NCBI RefSeq assembly: GCF_003182075.1
Contig: NZ_QGTH01000013.1
Coordinates: 1-59,467, forward strand
Direction of reading: 5' to 3'
Length of the DNA stretch: 59,467 bases
Origin: Finegoldia magna
GTDB lineage: Bacteria > Bacillota > Clostridia > Tissierellales > Peptoniphilaceae
The translations under genes and the position numbers were made by a program. Below the pieces are notes generated by a model. The model ran no database searches. It was given only the letters and a program-made list of their open reading frames with translations, and was not told the origin of the DNA. Within the stretch, counting starts at the first letter, position 1. Each line of letters starts with the position of its first letter. This document shows positions 44,510 through 52,700 of this stretch, piece after piece.

Positions 44510-44941
44510 CTACTTAATTTCCAAAACTTCAGGGTTTTGAGCGATGTGATCGTGATCAGCGCCTCTGTAAACTCTTAATTTTTTAGCCATTTGACGTCCT
44601 AAAGAGTTGTGAGGAAGCATGCCAACGATAGCATGAGTTACAGCTCTTTCTGGGTCTTTTTGCATTAAGTCTTTGTAGGTAATTGATTTAAGACCACCAG
44701 CGTATCCTGTATAATGTCTTAATTCTTTTTGTTCTAATTTCTTACCTGTTAATTTAACTTTTTCTGCGTTAATTACAATTACGTAATCTCCAACATCCGC
44801 ATTAGGAGTAAACATTGGTTTGTTTTTTCCTCTTAAAATAGAAGCAACTTCAGTAGATAATCTACCTAAAACAACATCTGTTGCATCTACTACATACCAT
44901 TTTCTTTGGATGTCATCTTTCTTAGGTATATAAGTTTTCAT
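44510..44941 (-). CDS. rplM: 50S ribosomal protein L13
   Basis: A 143-residue L13 ([54 protein letters not shown]). It heads the rplM-rpsI operon and follows a structured leader. AAAGGA precedes the ATG. Confidence 0.97.
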   Translation of the reverse strand: MKTYIPKKDDIQRKWYVVDATDVVLGRLSTEVASILRGKNKPMFTPNADVGDYVIVINAEKVKLTGKKLEQKELRHYTGYAGGLKSITYKDLMQKDPERAVTHAIVGMLPHNSLGRQMAKKLRVYRGADHDHIAQNPEVLEIK

Positions 44942-44954
44942 TCAATTCATCCTT

Positions 44955-45100
44955 TCCTTTATTTACAATATTTGGCTACTTGGACATCGCTGCCAAAAAG
45001 CGATTGTTTTCTCACCGGGAATTTAGACACGTCGCACACCCGGCCATCGGCGACTTTCTGTATTGTATAAAAGGAAATGACTCCTTTTACATACCAAAAT
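44955..45100 (-). ncRNA. L13-type ribosomal protein leader
   Basis: The minus strand before rplM is unusually GC-rich and folded for this genome. Visible stems: AAAAGGAGTCATTTCCTTTT, CCGGG (in GGCCGGGTGT) with CCCGG (in ATTCCCGGTG), GTCGCCGATGG and ATCGCTTTTTGGCAGCGAT. Firmicutes carry an L13-binding leader at this place, so autogenous control by L13 is likely. The exact Rfam model was not run. Confidence 0.65.
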
Positions 45101-45129
45101 ATTATATACTCTCTTGATTCAATTGTCAA

Positions 45130-45423
45130 CTATTTTATCGTAAAACACAGCCACACGCATTCATCACTTGTGCTTTTTACTTCGTGAACTACATTTTTAG
45201 GAATAAAATACGTATCTATTTCTTTAAGTCTTACATCTTTTCCTTCGACATTTAACATTGCCTCACCCTTAATTATGACAACAAATTCGTCAAAGTCCTG
45301 ATTATATGGTCCTGATGTTTCGTTTTTCGATTGGATTCTGTGAATGTCAAACTTTTCATTTCTAACAATTGTATCCTTAATAATATGATTCTCATCAAAA
45401 TTCAAATCTTCAAGTAAATTCAT
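45130..45423 (-). CDS. Cupin-domain protein
   Basis: A 97-residue single cupin barrel. Motif 1 region is SGPYNQDFDEFVVIIKGEAML, motif 2 is DTYFIPKNVVHEVKS with one His (H-E-V). The metal His set is incomplete, so it could be a binding rather than catalytic cupin. It starts nine bases after the yqeC-like gene on the same strand and probably shares its transcript. Function unknown. Confidence 0.8.
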   Translation of the reverse strand: MNLLEDLNFDENHIIKDTIVRNEKFDIHRIQSKNETSGPYNQDFDEFVVIIKGEAMLNVEGKDVRLKEIDTYFIPKNVVHEVKSTSDECVWLCFTIK

Positions 45424-45432
45424 AAAATTCTC

Positions 45433-46131
45433 CTAGTATATTTTTATAATCTTCCCAAAACTCATCACAAAAATCTTCACATCGACATCAATTCTATCAA
45501 TAATATCCACGGCATTTTCAATATCTTGTTTTGTGTCTGCCTTGTTCAAAATCAAAAACTTTTTCGCATCGTACGAATTTTTGAACAGACCACAATTAGA
45601 ATTGATGATTTCAGCGTAGCTTTCTGTTGTCAAAGTCTTGGGATTTCCAATAATTTTCTCCATATATTCTTTTCTGTGGCAAAATCTCTCATCAAAAGGC
45701 TTGTTCACGCTATCAAGTCCCATCACACCAACGCAGTGCGTGATGTTTTTAGGATTTACAGGCTCATCTTCTCGAGGAGCTTTAATAGGTCTTGTCTTTG
45801 CTCCATCCGTTTCCAAAATTATATTGGAAAACAAACTATCAAGAAAAATTTTATCGAAAAATTCAGGTTCAAATCCGATTTCTTTTGTGTCGGTACGTGA
45901 TTTAGATGCGAAGTATATTTTGCCATCTACAATTTTCGTTTTCTCATTAAATATGTACAAATAATCAAATTTATCCTCACTCACAATCCCCATCTTCGTA
46001 GTCGTACTTATAAGAGATGCTTCATTCATCGATTTGAACTCATTTGCAAGCAAAAAAACGCTCGAAGTTTTCCCGCCAGCACCTTGAACAGCTATCATGT
46101 TTTTATCATTTAAGTTCATAAACTCTAACAT
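45433..46131 (-). CDS. yqeC: YqeC-type protein (selenium-dependent molybdenum hydroxylase accessory)
   Basis: A 232-residue protein of the YqeC family. It has a P-loop AVQGAGGKTSSVFLLA near residue 14, STTTKMG, LETDGAKTRPIKAP, EPVNPKNI and the GVMGLDSVNKPF stretch (usually G-x-D-x-x-G). YqeC is normally found with yqeB, selD and molybdenum hydroxylase genes; none is present in the window. It is paired here with a cupin gene. Confidence 0.8.
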   Translation of the reverse strand: MLEFMNLNDKNMIAVQGAGGKTSSVFLLANEFKSMNEASLISTTTKMGIVSEDKFDYLYIFNEKTKIVDGKIYFASKSRTDTKEIGFEPEFFDKIFLDSLFSNIILETDGAKTRPIKAPREDEPVNPKNITHCVGVMGLDSVNKPFDERFCHRKEYMEKIIGNPKTLTTESYAEIINSNCGLFKNSYDAKKFLILNKADTKQDIENAVDIIDRIDVDVKIFVMSFGKIIKIY

Positions 46132-46331
46132 AATATCACCGTTTTTATTATCTCACAAAATTTTCAAATACAAAACCCAATTGAAAATCCGCATAAATGA
46201 ATTATAATTAATATATAATAACAATTATCAATTAAATGTAAAAGCTAAAGTATTTCGAATATCTTTTTGAAAGCAAAAAAATAAAGCCATATCAACGGCA
46301 TAAACATTGAAAAATCATAATAAGGACAGTA

Positions 46332-46463
46332 AAAAATAAAAGTATTGATAACACAATTATACAAGTGCATAGTATAAGTGTAAGCTAAAAAACCATAATC
46401 CAGAGCCACCCAACAAGCTCAAAAAAATGGAGGTGGACTCATGGACAAGGTCAAAGATTTCAT
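46332..46463 (-). ncRNA. Antisense RNA of module A (candidate antitoxin RNA)
   Basis: The minus strand has TTGTTT (46498-46493), a 17-base spacer and TATAAT (46475-46470), so a transcript would start near 46463. It runs through the 5' part of the short ORF at 46441 and its ribosome site. The end is a hairpin (CAC-TTATAC with GTATAA-TT-GTG, about 46354-46382) and a T-rich run to 46332. The promoter lies in a 23-base repeat shared with module B. The RNA is antisense to a short-peptide message, the layout of type I toxin-antitoxin loci. Confidence 0.5.
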
Positions 46464-46491
46464 AAATAAATTATATTATAAAATTGGTTAA
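46441..46491 (+). CDS. 16-residue peptide of module A (candidate toxin or signal peptide)
   Basis: The ORF reads MDKVKDFINKLYYKIG. A strong GGAGGT is placed nine bases before the ATG. The peptide is short and amphipathic, with hydrophobic residues V4, F7, I8, L11, Y12 and I15 and several Lys. Its 3' end overlaps the antisense promoter. A possible promoter starts with TTGATA at 46345. Translation is suggested by the ribosome site only. Confidence 0.45.
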   Translation: MDKVKDFINKLYYKIG

Positions 46492-46508
46492 TAAACAAGT
46501 GGATAAAA
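46486..46508. repeat. 23-base repeat, copy A
   Basis: GGTTAATAAACAAGTGG plus ATAAAA, identical to 46784-46806. On the minus strand it supplies the TTGTTT -35 box of the antisense promoter in each module. Confidence 0.85.
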
Positions 46509-46548
46509 TTACAAAACATCACAAGCAAAAATAAAAGAATAAAAAAAC

Positions 46549-46577
46549 TTGATAATACAATTCTGCAATTGTATTAT
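46549..46577 (+). promoter_or_regulatory. Plus-strand promoter embedded in the antisense terminator palindrome
   Basis: TTGATA (46549-46554), a 17-base spacer and TATTAT (46572-46577) lie inside the 17-pair palindrome that ends the module B antisense RNA. The same DNA can therefore start the peptide message and stop the antisense RNA. The start TTGATAA-ACAATT pattern recurs in module A at 46345. Confidence 0.55.
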
Positions 46578-46649
46578 CAAGTTATAAGTTAAAGAAATGC
46601 TTACACACAACCACACATCAAAAAATATTATAAAAAGGCGGTGAGTTGA

Positions 46650-46741
46650 ATGCGTAAGCATAAAAAAAGCAAATTAATAATAGCCTAATTATCGCAATTT
46701 TAAAGCTTGTTATTACATTGCTTGAGTTGGGACTATTATAG
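46650..46741 (+). pseudogene. Short hydrophobic peptide of module B, frameshifted at an A7 tract
   Basis: An AAGGCGGTGAG site precedes ATG 46650. The frame starts MRKHKKSK and stops at 46686-46688. One frame over, a clean hydrophobic helix is encoded up to TAG 46739-46741 (IIAILKLVITLLELGLL). Adding one A to the seven-A run at 46662-46668 joins them into a 30-residue peptide: basic start, single membrane helix, typical of type I toxins. A 12-pair hairpin (46724-46750) overlaps its end. It may be a decayed toxin or use slippage. Confidence 0.5.
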
Positions 46742-46783
46742 TCTTAGCTCGCCTTTAACTTATGTAAATAATACCATAAAGAT

Positions 46784-46806
46784 GGTTAATAAACAAGTGG
46801 ATAAAA
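46784..46806. repeat. 23-base repeat, copy B
   Basis: Identical to 46486-46508; carries the -35 box of the module B antisense promoter on the minus strand. Confidence 0.85.
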
Positions 46807-46851
46807 AAATCAGACACTCAACTACAGGTAGTTAAAAAATAGCAAAAAGAC

Positions 46852-46880
46852 TTGACAAATTAACTTTAAAACTATGTAAT
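46852..46880 (+). promoter_or_regulatory. Promoter of the 46952-47853 gene pair
   Basis: TTGACA (46852-46857), a 17-base spacer and TGTAAT (46875-46880); an AAGGAAGG site follows before the ATG at 46952. Confidence 0.72.
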
Positions 46881-46951
46881 ATAATTATAAATTAAAAAAT
46901 GCAAAAAATAGTTCGAAAGATAAGAGAAATAATATATAAAGGAAGGCACTT

Positions 46952-47152
46952 ATGAAAATAGGATTCAGAACACCAAGCTTGAAAAAATCATTCAAAGCAA
47001 GAACAACTTCAAAGTACAAAAGACAACTAAAGTCTGCAATCGATCCTACCTATGGAAAAAAGGGCATTGGTTGGTTTAAAAACCCCAAAAAAGCACTTTA
47101 CAACAAGATTTATAACAAAACTACAAAAAGTATATTTGATATTTTCAAGTAA
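46952..47152 (+). CDS. Small basic protein of unknown function
   Basis: A 66-residue, very Lys-rich protein: MKIGFRTPSLKKSFKARTT, then YGKKGIGWFKNPKKALYNK and a final YNKTTKSIFDIF. Similar segments occur as N-terminal domains of larger Firmicutes proteins, often near mobile elements, but I know no function. No membrane segment. It is followed 23 bases later by a membrane protein gene, so the two form an operon behind the promoter at 46852. Confidence 0.7.
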   Translation: MKIGFRTPSLKKSFKARTTSKYKRQLKSAIDPTYGKKGIGWFKNPKKALYNKIYNKTTKSIFDIFK

Positions 47153-47175
47153 TTTAACGTAAAACAGAGGTACAC

Positions 47176-47853
47176 ATGAAAAAATTTCTAAAATTATTTG
47201 GTATAGCATTTGCAATCGGAATAGCCATGCTAATCATTAGCCTTGTCTTCAAAATCGACGACAAAGTCATGCTTAAATATTATTGGATAATCGGTGGGGT
47301 TGTCTTGGCAGTCATTTTAATAGTCAACACAATTTATTACTCCTACAAAACAAACGAATTGAAACACTCAATGAAACTGTTTGAAGAAATGAAATACAAA
47401 GATTTCGTCAATGAATTAGAACCAAAAATTCCAAAAATCAAAAACAAGCACATACAAACAGTAATGAAAATGAATTTGGGCGCTGGATATTTAGAACTTA
47501 ATGAACCAAATAAAACATTGGCTACTTATGAAACAATTGCAAAAGACCAATTGAAAAATCAAGACCTTCAATTGATATATTGGCTCAACACAATGATTGC
47601 CCACTTCAAATTGAACGATCAAATTAAGTTTAATGAACTCTTCACAACACACGAAAAGCTTTTAAAACAATTTGAAAATAGTCCAAATTACGGCGAAAAC
47701 ATCAAACAATTGTATATAATGAAAAACATATTTGACGGTGATTTTGTGTTAGCACGAAAAAACTTAAACGAATTGAAATCAAAATCCACAAACCCGAGAT
47801 TTAAAAAAGAATACAAAAGATTAGAAAATATAATCAAACAACACGAAAAATAA
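47176..47853 (+). CDS. Membrane protein with a helical-repeat-like cytoplasmic part
   Basis: A 225-residue protein with two N-terminal membrane helices (residues 7-26 and 35-55). About 165 soluble residues follow, in helix pairs resembling TPR-like repeats (NLGAGYLELNEPNKTLATYE; IYWLNTMIAHFKLND). It may be a scaffold. Second gene of the operon; a terminator follows. Not assigned to a family. Confidence 0.7.
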   Translation: MKKFLKLFGIAFAIGIAMLIISLVFKIDDKVMLKYYWIIGGVVLAVILIVNTIYYSYKTNELKHSMKLFEEMKYKDFVNELEPKIPKIKNKHIQTVMKMNLGAGYLELNEPNKTLATYETIAKDQLKNQDLQLIYWLNTMIAHFKLNDQIKFNELFTTHEKLLKQFENSPNYGENIKQLYIMKNIFDGDFVLARKNLNELKSKSTNPRFKKEYKRLENIIKQHEK

Positions 47854-47854
47854 A

Positions 47855-47885
47855 GGCTGTGAGCATCAAAACTCACAGTCTTTTT
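47855..47885 (+). terminator. Terminator of the 46952-47853 operon
   Basis: GGCTGTGAG pairs with CTCACAGTC (one G-U) around an eight-base loop, followed by five T. Confidence 0.9.
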
Positions 47886-47998
47886 CCGTTTCTTGGATTA
47901 TTCAAAAAACGGGTGTTTTATTAGGGCCATCTGTTAGGAAGTTGTTCTTAATAAATTAATTATTTTGTCCTTTTAGGCTTGATTTTTTCGTTTTTTGT

Positions 47999-48082
47999 TT
48001 ATTGATTTCTTTCTAAATATTGTTTATAATACTCTTCTAACATTTTTTCAGCTTGTATGTTATTTTCATGTGTGTTGAGCAT
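47999..48082 (-). CDS. 27-residue small ORF
   Basis: The frame reads MLNTHENNIQAEKMLEEYY and continues for eight more residues to a TAA; GGAGG lies seven bases before the ATG. Acidic and helical; no known family. It lies on the same strand as and 73 bases beyond the HD-domain gene, so it could be the last gene of that small operon. The ribosome site is the main evidence for translation. Confidence 0.4.
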   Translation of the reverse strand: MLNTHENNIQAEKMLEEYYKQYLERNQ

Positions 48083-48155
48083 ATTATTCCTCCAACAATT
48101 CTATTTCTTTAACTTTCAACATCTTAGATTATTAATATTTGGGGTTTTATTAATT

Positions 48156-48572
48156 TTATGCTAAAAGATAATCTCTAGCTTTCTTGTATTTTTCAACTCT
48201 TTTAAAGTCTTTTTCTGTAGAGTAAACAAGCCTATTTAGATTCATATTATCTTCTAAATCCATTAGTTTTACTTTTCTTGCAATGCTATTACTTTTTATA
48301 TTTTTTACATAATCCATGTATGCTACATTTTCTGGATGCGTAAGTTTAATCAAAGCATCTTTTTGTTCAGAGTCAAGAAAGTCAAAATCATTAATTGTGT
48401 ATTTGTCAGAATCTTCTAAAACATCGTGCAACAGTGCAACTATCTTATATCGCCTGTCACTTATTTTCTTAGAAACTCTTAATGGATGTAAAAAGTACGC
48501 ATGTCCGCCTTTATCTTTTTGTCCTTTATGTGCATTCAACATAATAAAAAAGGCTCTAAGATAGTTGAGCAT
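48156..48572 (-). CDS. HD-domain phosphohydrolase (SpoT-like fold)
   Basis: A 138-residue stand-alone HD domain: KGQKDKGGHAYFLHPLRV, the metal pair in VALLHDVLEDSD and the later DLEDNMNLNR, matching the hydrolase half of RelA/SpoT enzymes. No synthetase domain is fused. It may hydrolyse a nucleotide alarmone or another phosphate ester; the substrate is not known. It overlaps the small upstream ORF by 17 bases and lies in a region of small accessory genes. Confidence 0.78.
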   Translation of the reverse strand: MLNYLRAFFIMLNAHKGQKDKGGHAYFLHPLRVSKKISDRRYKIVALLHDVLEDSDKYTINDFDFLDSEQKDALIKLTHPENVAYMDYVKNIKSNSIARKVKLMDLEDNMNLNRLVYSTEKDFKRVEKYKKARDYLLA

Positions 48573-48747
48573 AATATTCTTCCTTTGTTATATCTTCGGT
48601 ATATATCGACCCCAAATCAATTTTAGAATAAAAGTCATTAAATATTTCTTTGCCATCTTTTATGCAGTAATACATGCCGCCTTCACATTTCACATATTTT
48701 TTATAGTCTGGGCAATAATAATATACAGTTGGCGTTTTAAACTTCAT
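48556..48747 (-). CDS. Small protein of unknown function
   Basis: About 63 residues from ATG 48747 (MKFKTPTVYYYCPDYKKYVK), with three Cys (YYCPDYKKYVKCEGGMYYC) that could bind metal or form a small beta sheet. GAAAGGA lies upstream; ATG 48753 is equally possible. It overlaps the HD-domain gene and is likely its operon partner. Not recognised. Confidence 0.55.
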   Translation of the reverse strand: MKFKTPTVYYYCPDYKKYVKCEGGMYYCIKDGKEIFNDFYSKIDLGSIYTEDITKEEYYAQLS

Positions 48748-48918
48748 AATCATTGATCCTTTCTTTTTTATGTTCACTTTCTTTTACAAACCATGTACCA
48801 ACTTTTATGTAAATATTCGATAAACTGAAATATATTTATATTATATCTTTTATCTCCCAGAGATCCAATATTATGATGATGATTTGTAAAATTACTATTA
48901 AACACCTTTTCGCTTTTA

Positions 48919-48952
48919 TATTGTATAGAAATTTTCAGTATTTTTTATACAA
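48919..48952. promoter_or_regulatory. Inverted repeat ATTGTATA / TATACAAT
   Basis: An eight-base perfect inverted repeat with an 18-base gap lies in the intergenic region 48778-49068, upstream of a TATAAT-rich stretch that could drive the broken gene at 49069. It may be an operator. Nothing else recognisable was seen in this 290-base gap. Confidence 0.35.
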
Positions 48953-49068
48953 TAATGATATAATTTATAATAAATACCTAAGTAAGGCTTTAAAATCAAA
49001 AACTAAATATTGATTAATGTTTGAATGATAATAACAAAATTTATAGATATCTAAAATAGGAGTAAATT

Positions 49069-49281
49069 ATGAAGTCAAAAATAGATTGGAAACGGTCCGA
49101 AGAAACCTTAAAAGCAATAATAATGGATATAGTTGAGTGAAAAGAAGAATATGAAAAAGAATCAAGCGGCGAATTTTATGAAGGTGTAATTGCTGGATAT
49201 GAATTTGTGCTGGAATCTAAAAAAAACGAGTTAGAAGTTCGTGGATACGACTTTAATGAATGGATAAAAGATAAGAATTAA
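49069..49281 (+). pseudogene. Small gene interrupted by an in-frame TGA
   Basis: An AGGAG site and ATG open a frame of 71 codons. It ends MDIVE-stop-KEEYEKESS...NEWIKDKN, with a TGA as codon 24 (49138-49140) and a TAA at 49279-49281. Both halves keep the same acidic, helical character (YEGVIAGYEFVLESKK), so one ancestral 70-residue protein is likely. TGG (Trp) to TGA is the simplest change. Not assigned to a family. Confidence 0.55.
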
Positions 49282-49296
49282 TATAATAGGATGACA

Positions 49297-49485
49297 ATGA
49301 TGAAAGCTAAATATATAAGAGAAAATTGGGGTATATCTCTAACTAAAAACAAAATTTACGAAGCATTCGGATATGAAGGTGAATTTATAAGAATTATTGA
49401 TGATACTGATGAAGATTATTTGTACGATCCAGATGATTTTGAAATAATAGAAGATGATTATATTCAACAACGCTCCGACTTTTAA
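49297..49485 (+). CDS. Small SH3-like protein of unknown function
   Basis: About 62 residues starting MMKAKYIRENWGISLTKNKIYEA and ending in a strongly acidic segment (DDTDEDYLYDPDDFEIIEDD). Short proteins with this KNKIYEA...EDYLYDP pattern occur in phages and accessory regions of Firmicutes. I choose ATG 49297 because the AGG at 49288-49290 touches the earlier ATG 49291. It follows the broken gene by 15 bases and could be its operon partner. Confidence 0.6.
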   Translation: MMKAKYIRENWGISLTKNKIYEAFGYEGEFIRIIDDTDEDYLYDPDDFEIIEDDYIQQRSDF

Positions 49486-49725
49486 TTCATGGTTAACAGG
49501 TCTATATAATCTAAAGTTTCAACTGATTTAATTCTGACATATAAAAACAAAAATATCCTGTCCTACTCTCATTTCCAATCCATCTTCTTAAACTTCATAA
49601 CTATCTTTTGCGCAATAGTAGGCATATATTAATCATATCTATTTCTATTTATATCTATTGTGTTCAATATATCGTATTGTACTCCAATAATTCTATATCC
49701 AAACCTTTTTTATTGTATATTAAGG
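49486..49725. other. AT-rich stretch before the old end of the CRISPR array
   Basis: No gene can be supported on either strand. On the minus strand short frames (for example one reading KKGLDIELLEYNTIY, near 49660-49710) look like remnants of a decayed gene but contain stops. Confidence 0.3.
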
Positions 49726-49755
49726 TTAAATGCATTCACTATGATTGATTTTAAT
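49726..49755 (-). repeat. Decayed CRISPR repeat beyond the trailer end
   Basis: The stretch CATTCACTATG...GATTTTAAT matches the 3' part of the array repeat after allowing two missing bases. It sits exactly one 35-base spacer before the first recognised repeat at 49791. It probably is the oldest, degenerate unit. Confidence 0.55.
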
Positions 49756-49790
49756 AATAGTATAATTGATAATCCATCACTCTCAGCACG

Positions 49791-52700
49791 ATTTACATTC
49801 CACTTTGGTTAAATTTTAATACTACTCCCATATCCTTATCAATACCACTAATCGTATTTACATTTCAGTATGAGTAGATTTTAATGGAAAGGTTGCAACG
49901 CTTGCACTGGGATATCAAGGACTTACATTTCAGTATGAGTAGATTTTAATGCAAAAGATTTTTATGATGTAGAAGATGTAGTACTATTTACATTCCACTT
50001 TGGTTAAATTTTAATGTTAATTTTTCCTGTATTCCAGTCTTTTTGGTCTTGATTTACATTCCACCTTGGTTAAATTTTAATTCGGACTTGAAAAAGAACT
50101 CACTTACTCAAGTACAAGATTTACATTCCACTATGGTTAAATTTTAATCCCTGGTGGTCCTTATGGTCCAGTTGCACCAGTTTTCCCATTTACATTCCAC
50201 TCTGGGTAGATTTTAATTCAAAGCTACAGTGAATTTGATTGATGTTGAGAAATTTACATTCCACTCTGGGTAGATTTTAATTTCCAAGCCAAAAAAGCAC
50301 CTGCAATTCCCAAGCCAACATTTACATTCCATTCTGGTTAAATTTTAATGTTTGTTGCATATCCTCACTTCCTTTAGTTTAAATATTTACATTCCACTCT
50401 GGTTAAATTTTAATATAGATATATCAAAAACATAAAAGCCTCCACTCCATCATTTACATTCCACTCTGGTTAAATTTTAATTATCAGGAAACTTACCTAT
50501 TCCGACACAATTGTTCTTATTTACATTCCACTCTGGTTAAATTTTAATCCAGTCAGTCGCATTGTTAGTCACTTTTCTGTGTAAATTTACATTCCACTCT
50601 GGTTAAATTTTAATTTATTCGTAAGCAACCAACATTGGAAGTCGGAGAAATATTTACATTCCACTCTGGATAGATTTTAATTAGATTTCAGAGCATGTTA
50701 TAGATACGCGGTTAAACGATTTACATTCCACTCTGGATAGATTTTAATGTGGTAATGATGGACAAGAGCCATCAGGATTTGTATTTACATTCCACTCTGG
50801 ATAGATTTTAATTTGTTATTAATTTCATTTTGCATTTTATCAATGATATTTACATTCCACTCTGGATAGATTTTAATGTTGTACTTTCTTCTACTGTATC
50901 AACAACTGTTCTATTTACATTCCACTCTGGATAGATTTTAATAGGGACACCTGCTTGATTTTCAAAACGAGTTTTGGAATTTACATTCCACTCTGGATAG
51001 ATTTTAATCAACAAAATTATCTATGTGACTAATTTCATTTACTAAATTTACATTCCACTCTGGATAGATTTTAATTGGGAATATGATTTAAAAAAAGCTA
51101 CTTTTAGTGTATTTACATTCCACTCTGGATAGATTTTAATTTTAACGTCTATAACTATTTCCAAATGGTGTTTCTTGATTTACATTCCACTCTGGATAGA
51201 TTTTAATCACCTAAAAAATATTACTTAAATCATCAATTCTTATTTACATTCCACTCTGGATAGATTTTAATCGACAAGACGTATGTAAATTATGGTGGTA
51301 AATATGATATTTACATTCCACTCTGGATAGATTTTAATCTAGACAAATTATTATCGTATAATTCTATGTTGAATAATTTACATTCCACTCTGGATAGATT
51401 TTAATTTTAAAATATTCTTTATTAGCAACTTTTATTTGTAATTTACATTCCACTCTGGATAGATTTTAATGGAAGTTGTCAAATTAGAAAAGGTGGTGTT
51501 TTTGTATTTACATTCCACTCTGGATAGATTTTAATAAAAGTCGAAAACAATTGGGGAGGAATAACATATCCATTTACATTCCACTCTGGATAGATTTTAA
51601 TTATAAACTGTACAAGATTATACATTAACTTGTAGTAATTTACATTCCACTCTGGATAGATTTTAATGAATTATTAAAATCATTAAGTGTGTCATTTATT
51701 GATTTACATTCCACTCTGGATAGATTTTAATAGGTGTTGATGTATCAAAATATAACGGAAAAATCAATATTTACATTCCACTCTGGATAGATTTTAATAG
51801 TGTTTGTTATGATTTAAATAAAAATAATAACAAAATTTACATTCCACTCTGGATAGATTTTAATCATTGAGAATATTTAGAAATTAAATTATATCTATCA
51901 TTTACATTCCACTCTGGATAGATTTTAATTTGGAGATTGGAAGATTGAAGAACAAGCGACACGATTTACATTCCACTCTGGATAGATTTTAATGTACCCA
52001 TTTAAATTTAACATTTTTTCAAGGTAGATATTTACATTCCACTCTGGATAGATTTTAATTATTATCACAAAATCTTTAACACCTGTAAAAGCTTAATTTA
52101 CATTCCACTCTGGATAGATTTTAATTAATCATTCAACCTATTGCTAATATTTGAAGCAATATTTACATTCCACTCTGGATAGATTTTAATTGTCTCATAC
52201 GCTTTTCGAATAAATGCAACGTCTCTATTTACATTCCACTCTGGATAGATTTTAATTACAGCAACAAAGCATTCCTTGATAGTCGCTTGTATATTTACAT
52301 TCCACTCTGGATAGATTTTAATTTTTTCCATCTGAACCTTGTTTTCCAGCAATTCCTATTTACATTCCACTCTGGATAGATTTTAATTATGAATACTTGA
52401 CCTTGTCCGTTAAATGGACTATTATTTACATTCCACTCTGGATAGATTTTAATAATGAAGATATTTCAAGGTATTTAAAAGAGTCTATATTTACATTCCA
52501 CTCTGGATAGATTTTAATCCATTTTCCCCAACATCATGCCCATATTCTACATGATTTACATTCCACTCTGGATAGATTTTAATTTCTTGTCCATCTTTAC
52601 CACTTGGAACGGATAGCAGTAAAATTTACATTCCACTCTGGATAGATTTTAATACAGTATGGAGTTATACTGATAATACTTCAGAAACATTTACATTCCA

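Larger units (their letters stand above)
46541..46762 (-). ncRNA. Antisense RNA of module B (candidate antitoxin RNA)
   Basis: The minus strand has TTGTTT (46796-46791), a 17-base spacer and TATTAT (46773-46768). The transcript would cover the whole short ORF at 46650. It ends at a perfect 17-pair hairpin (46583-46546, loop of four) followed by seven T. At about 220 bases it is fully antisense to the module B message. Confidence 0.55.

Noticed and set aside
46852-47152. Third copy of the peptide/antisense module
   Set aside because: The 23-base repeat and antisense promoter are absent and the 66-residue gene has its own normal promoter.
52125-52352. Open frames running through CRISPR repeats (also 55113-55376)
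   Set aside because: They encode the repeat unit periodically (IKIYPEWNVN) and are artefacts of the array.
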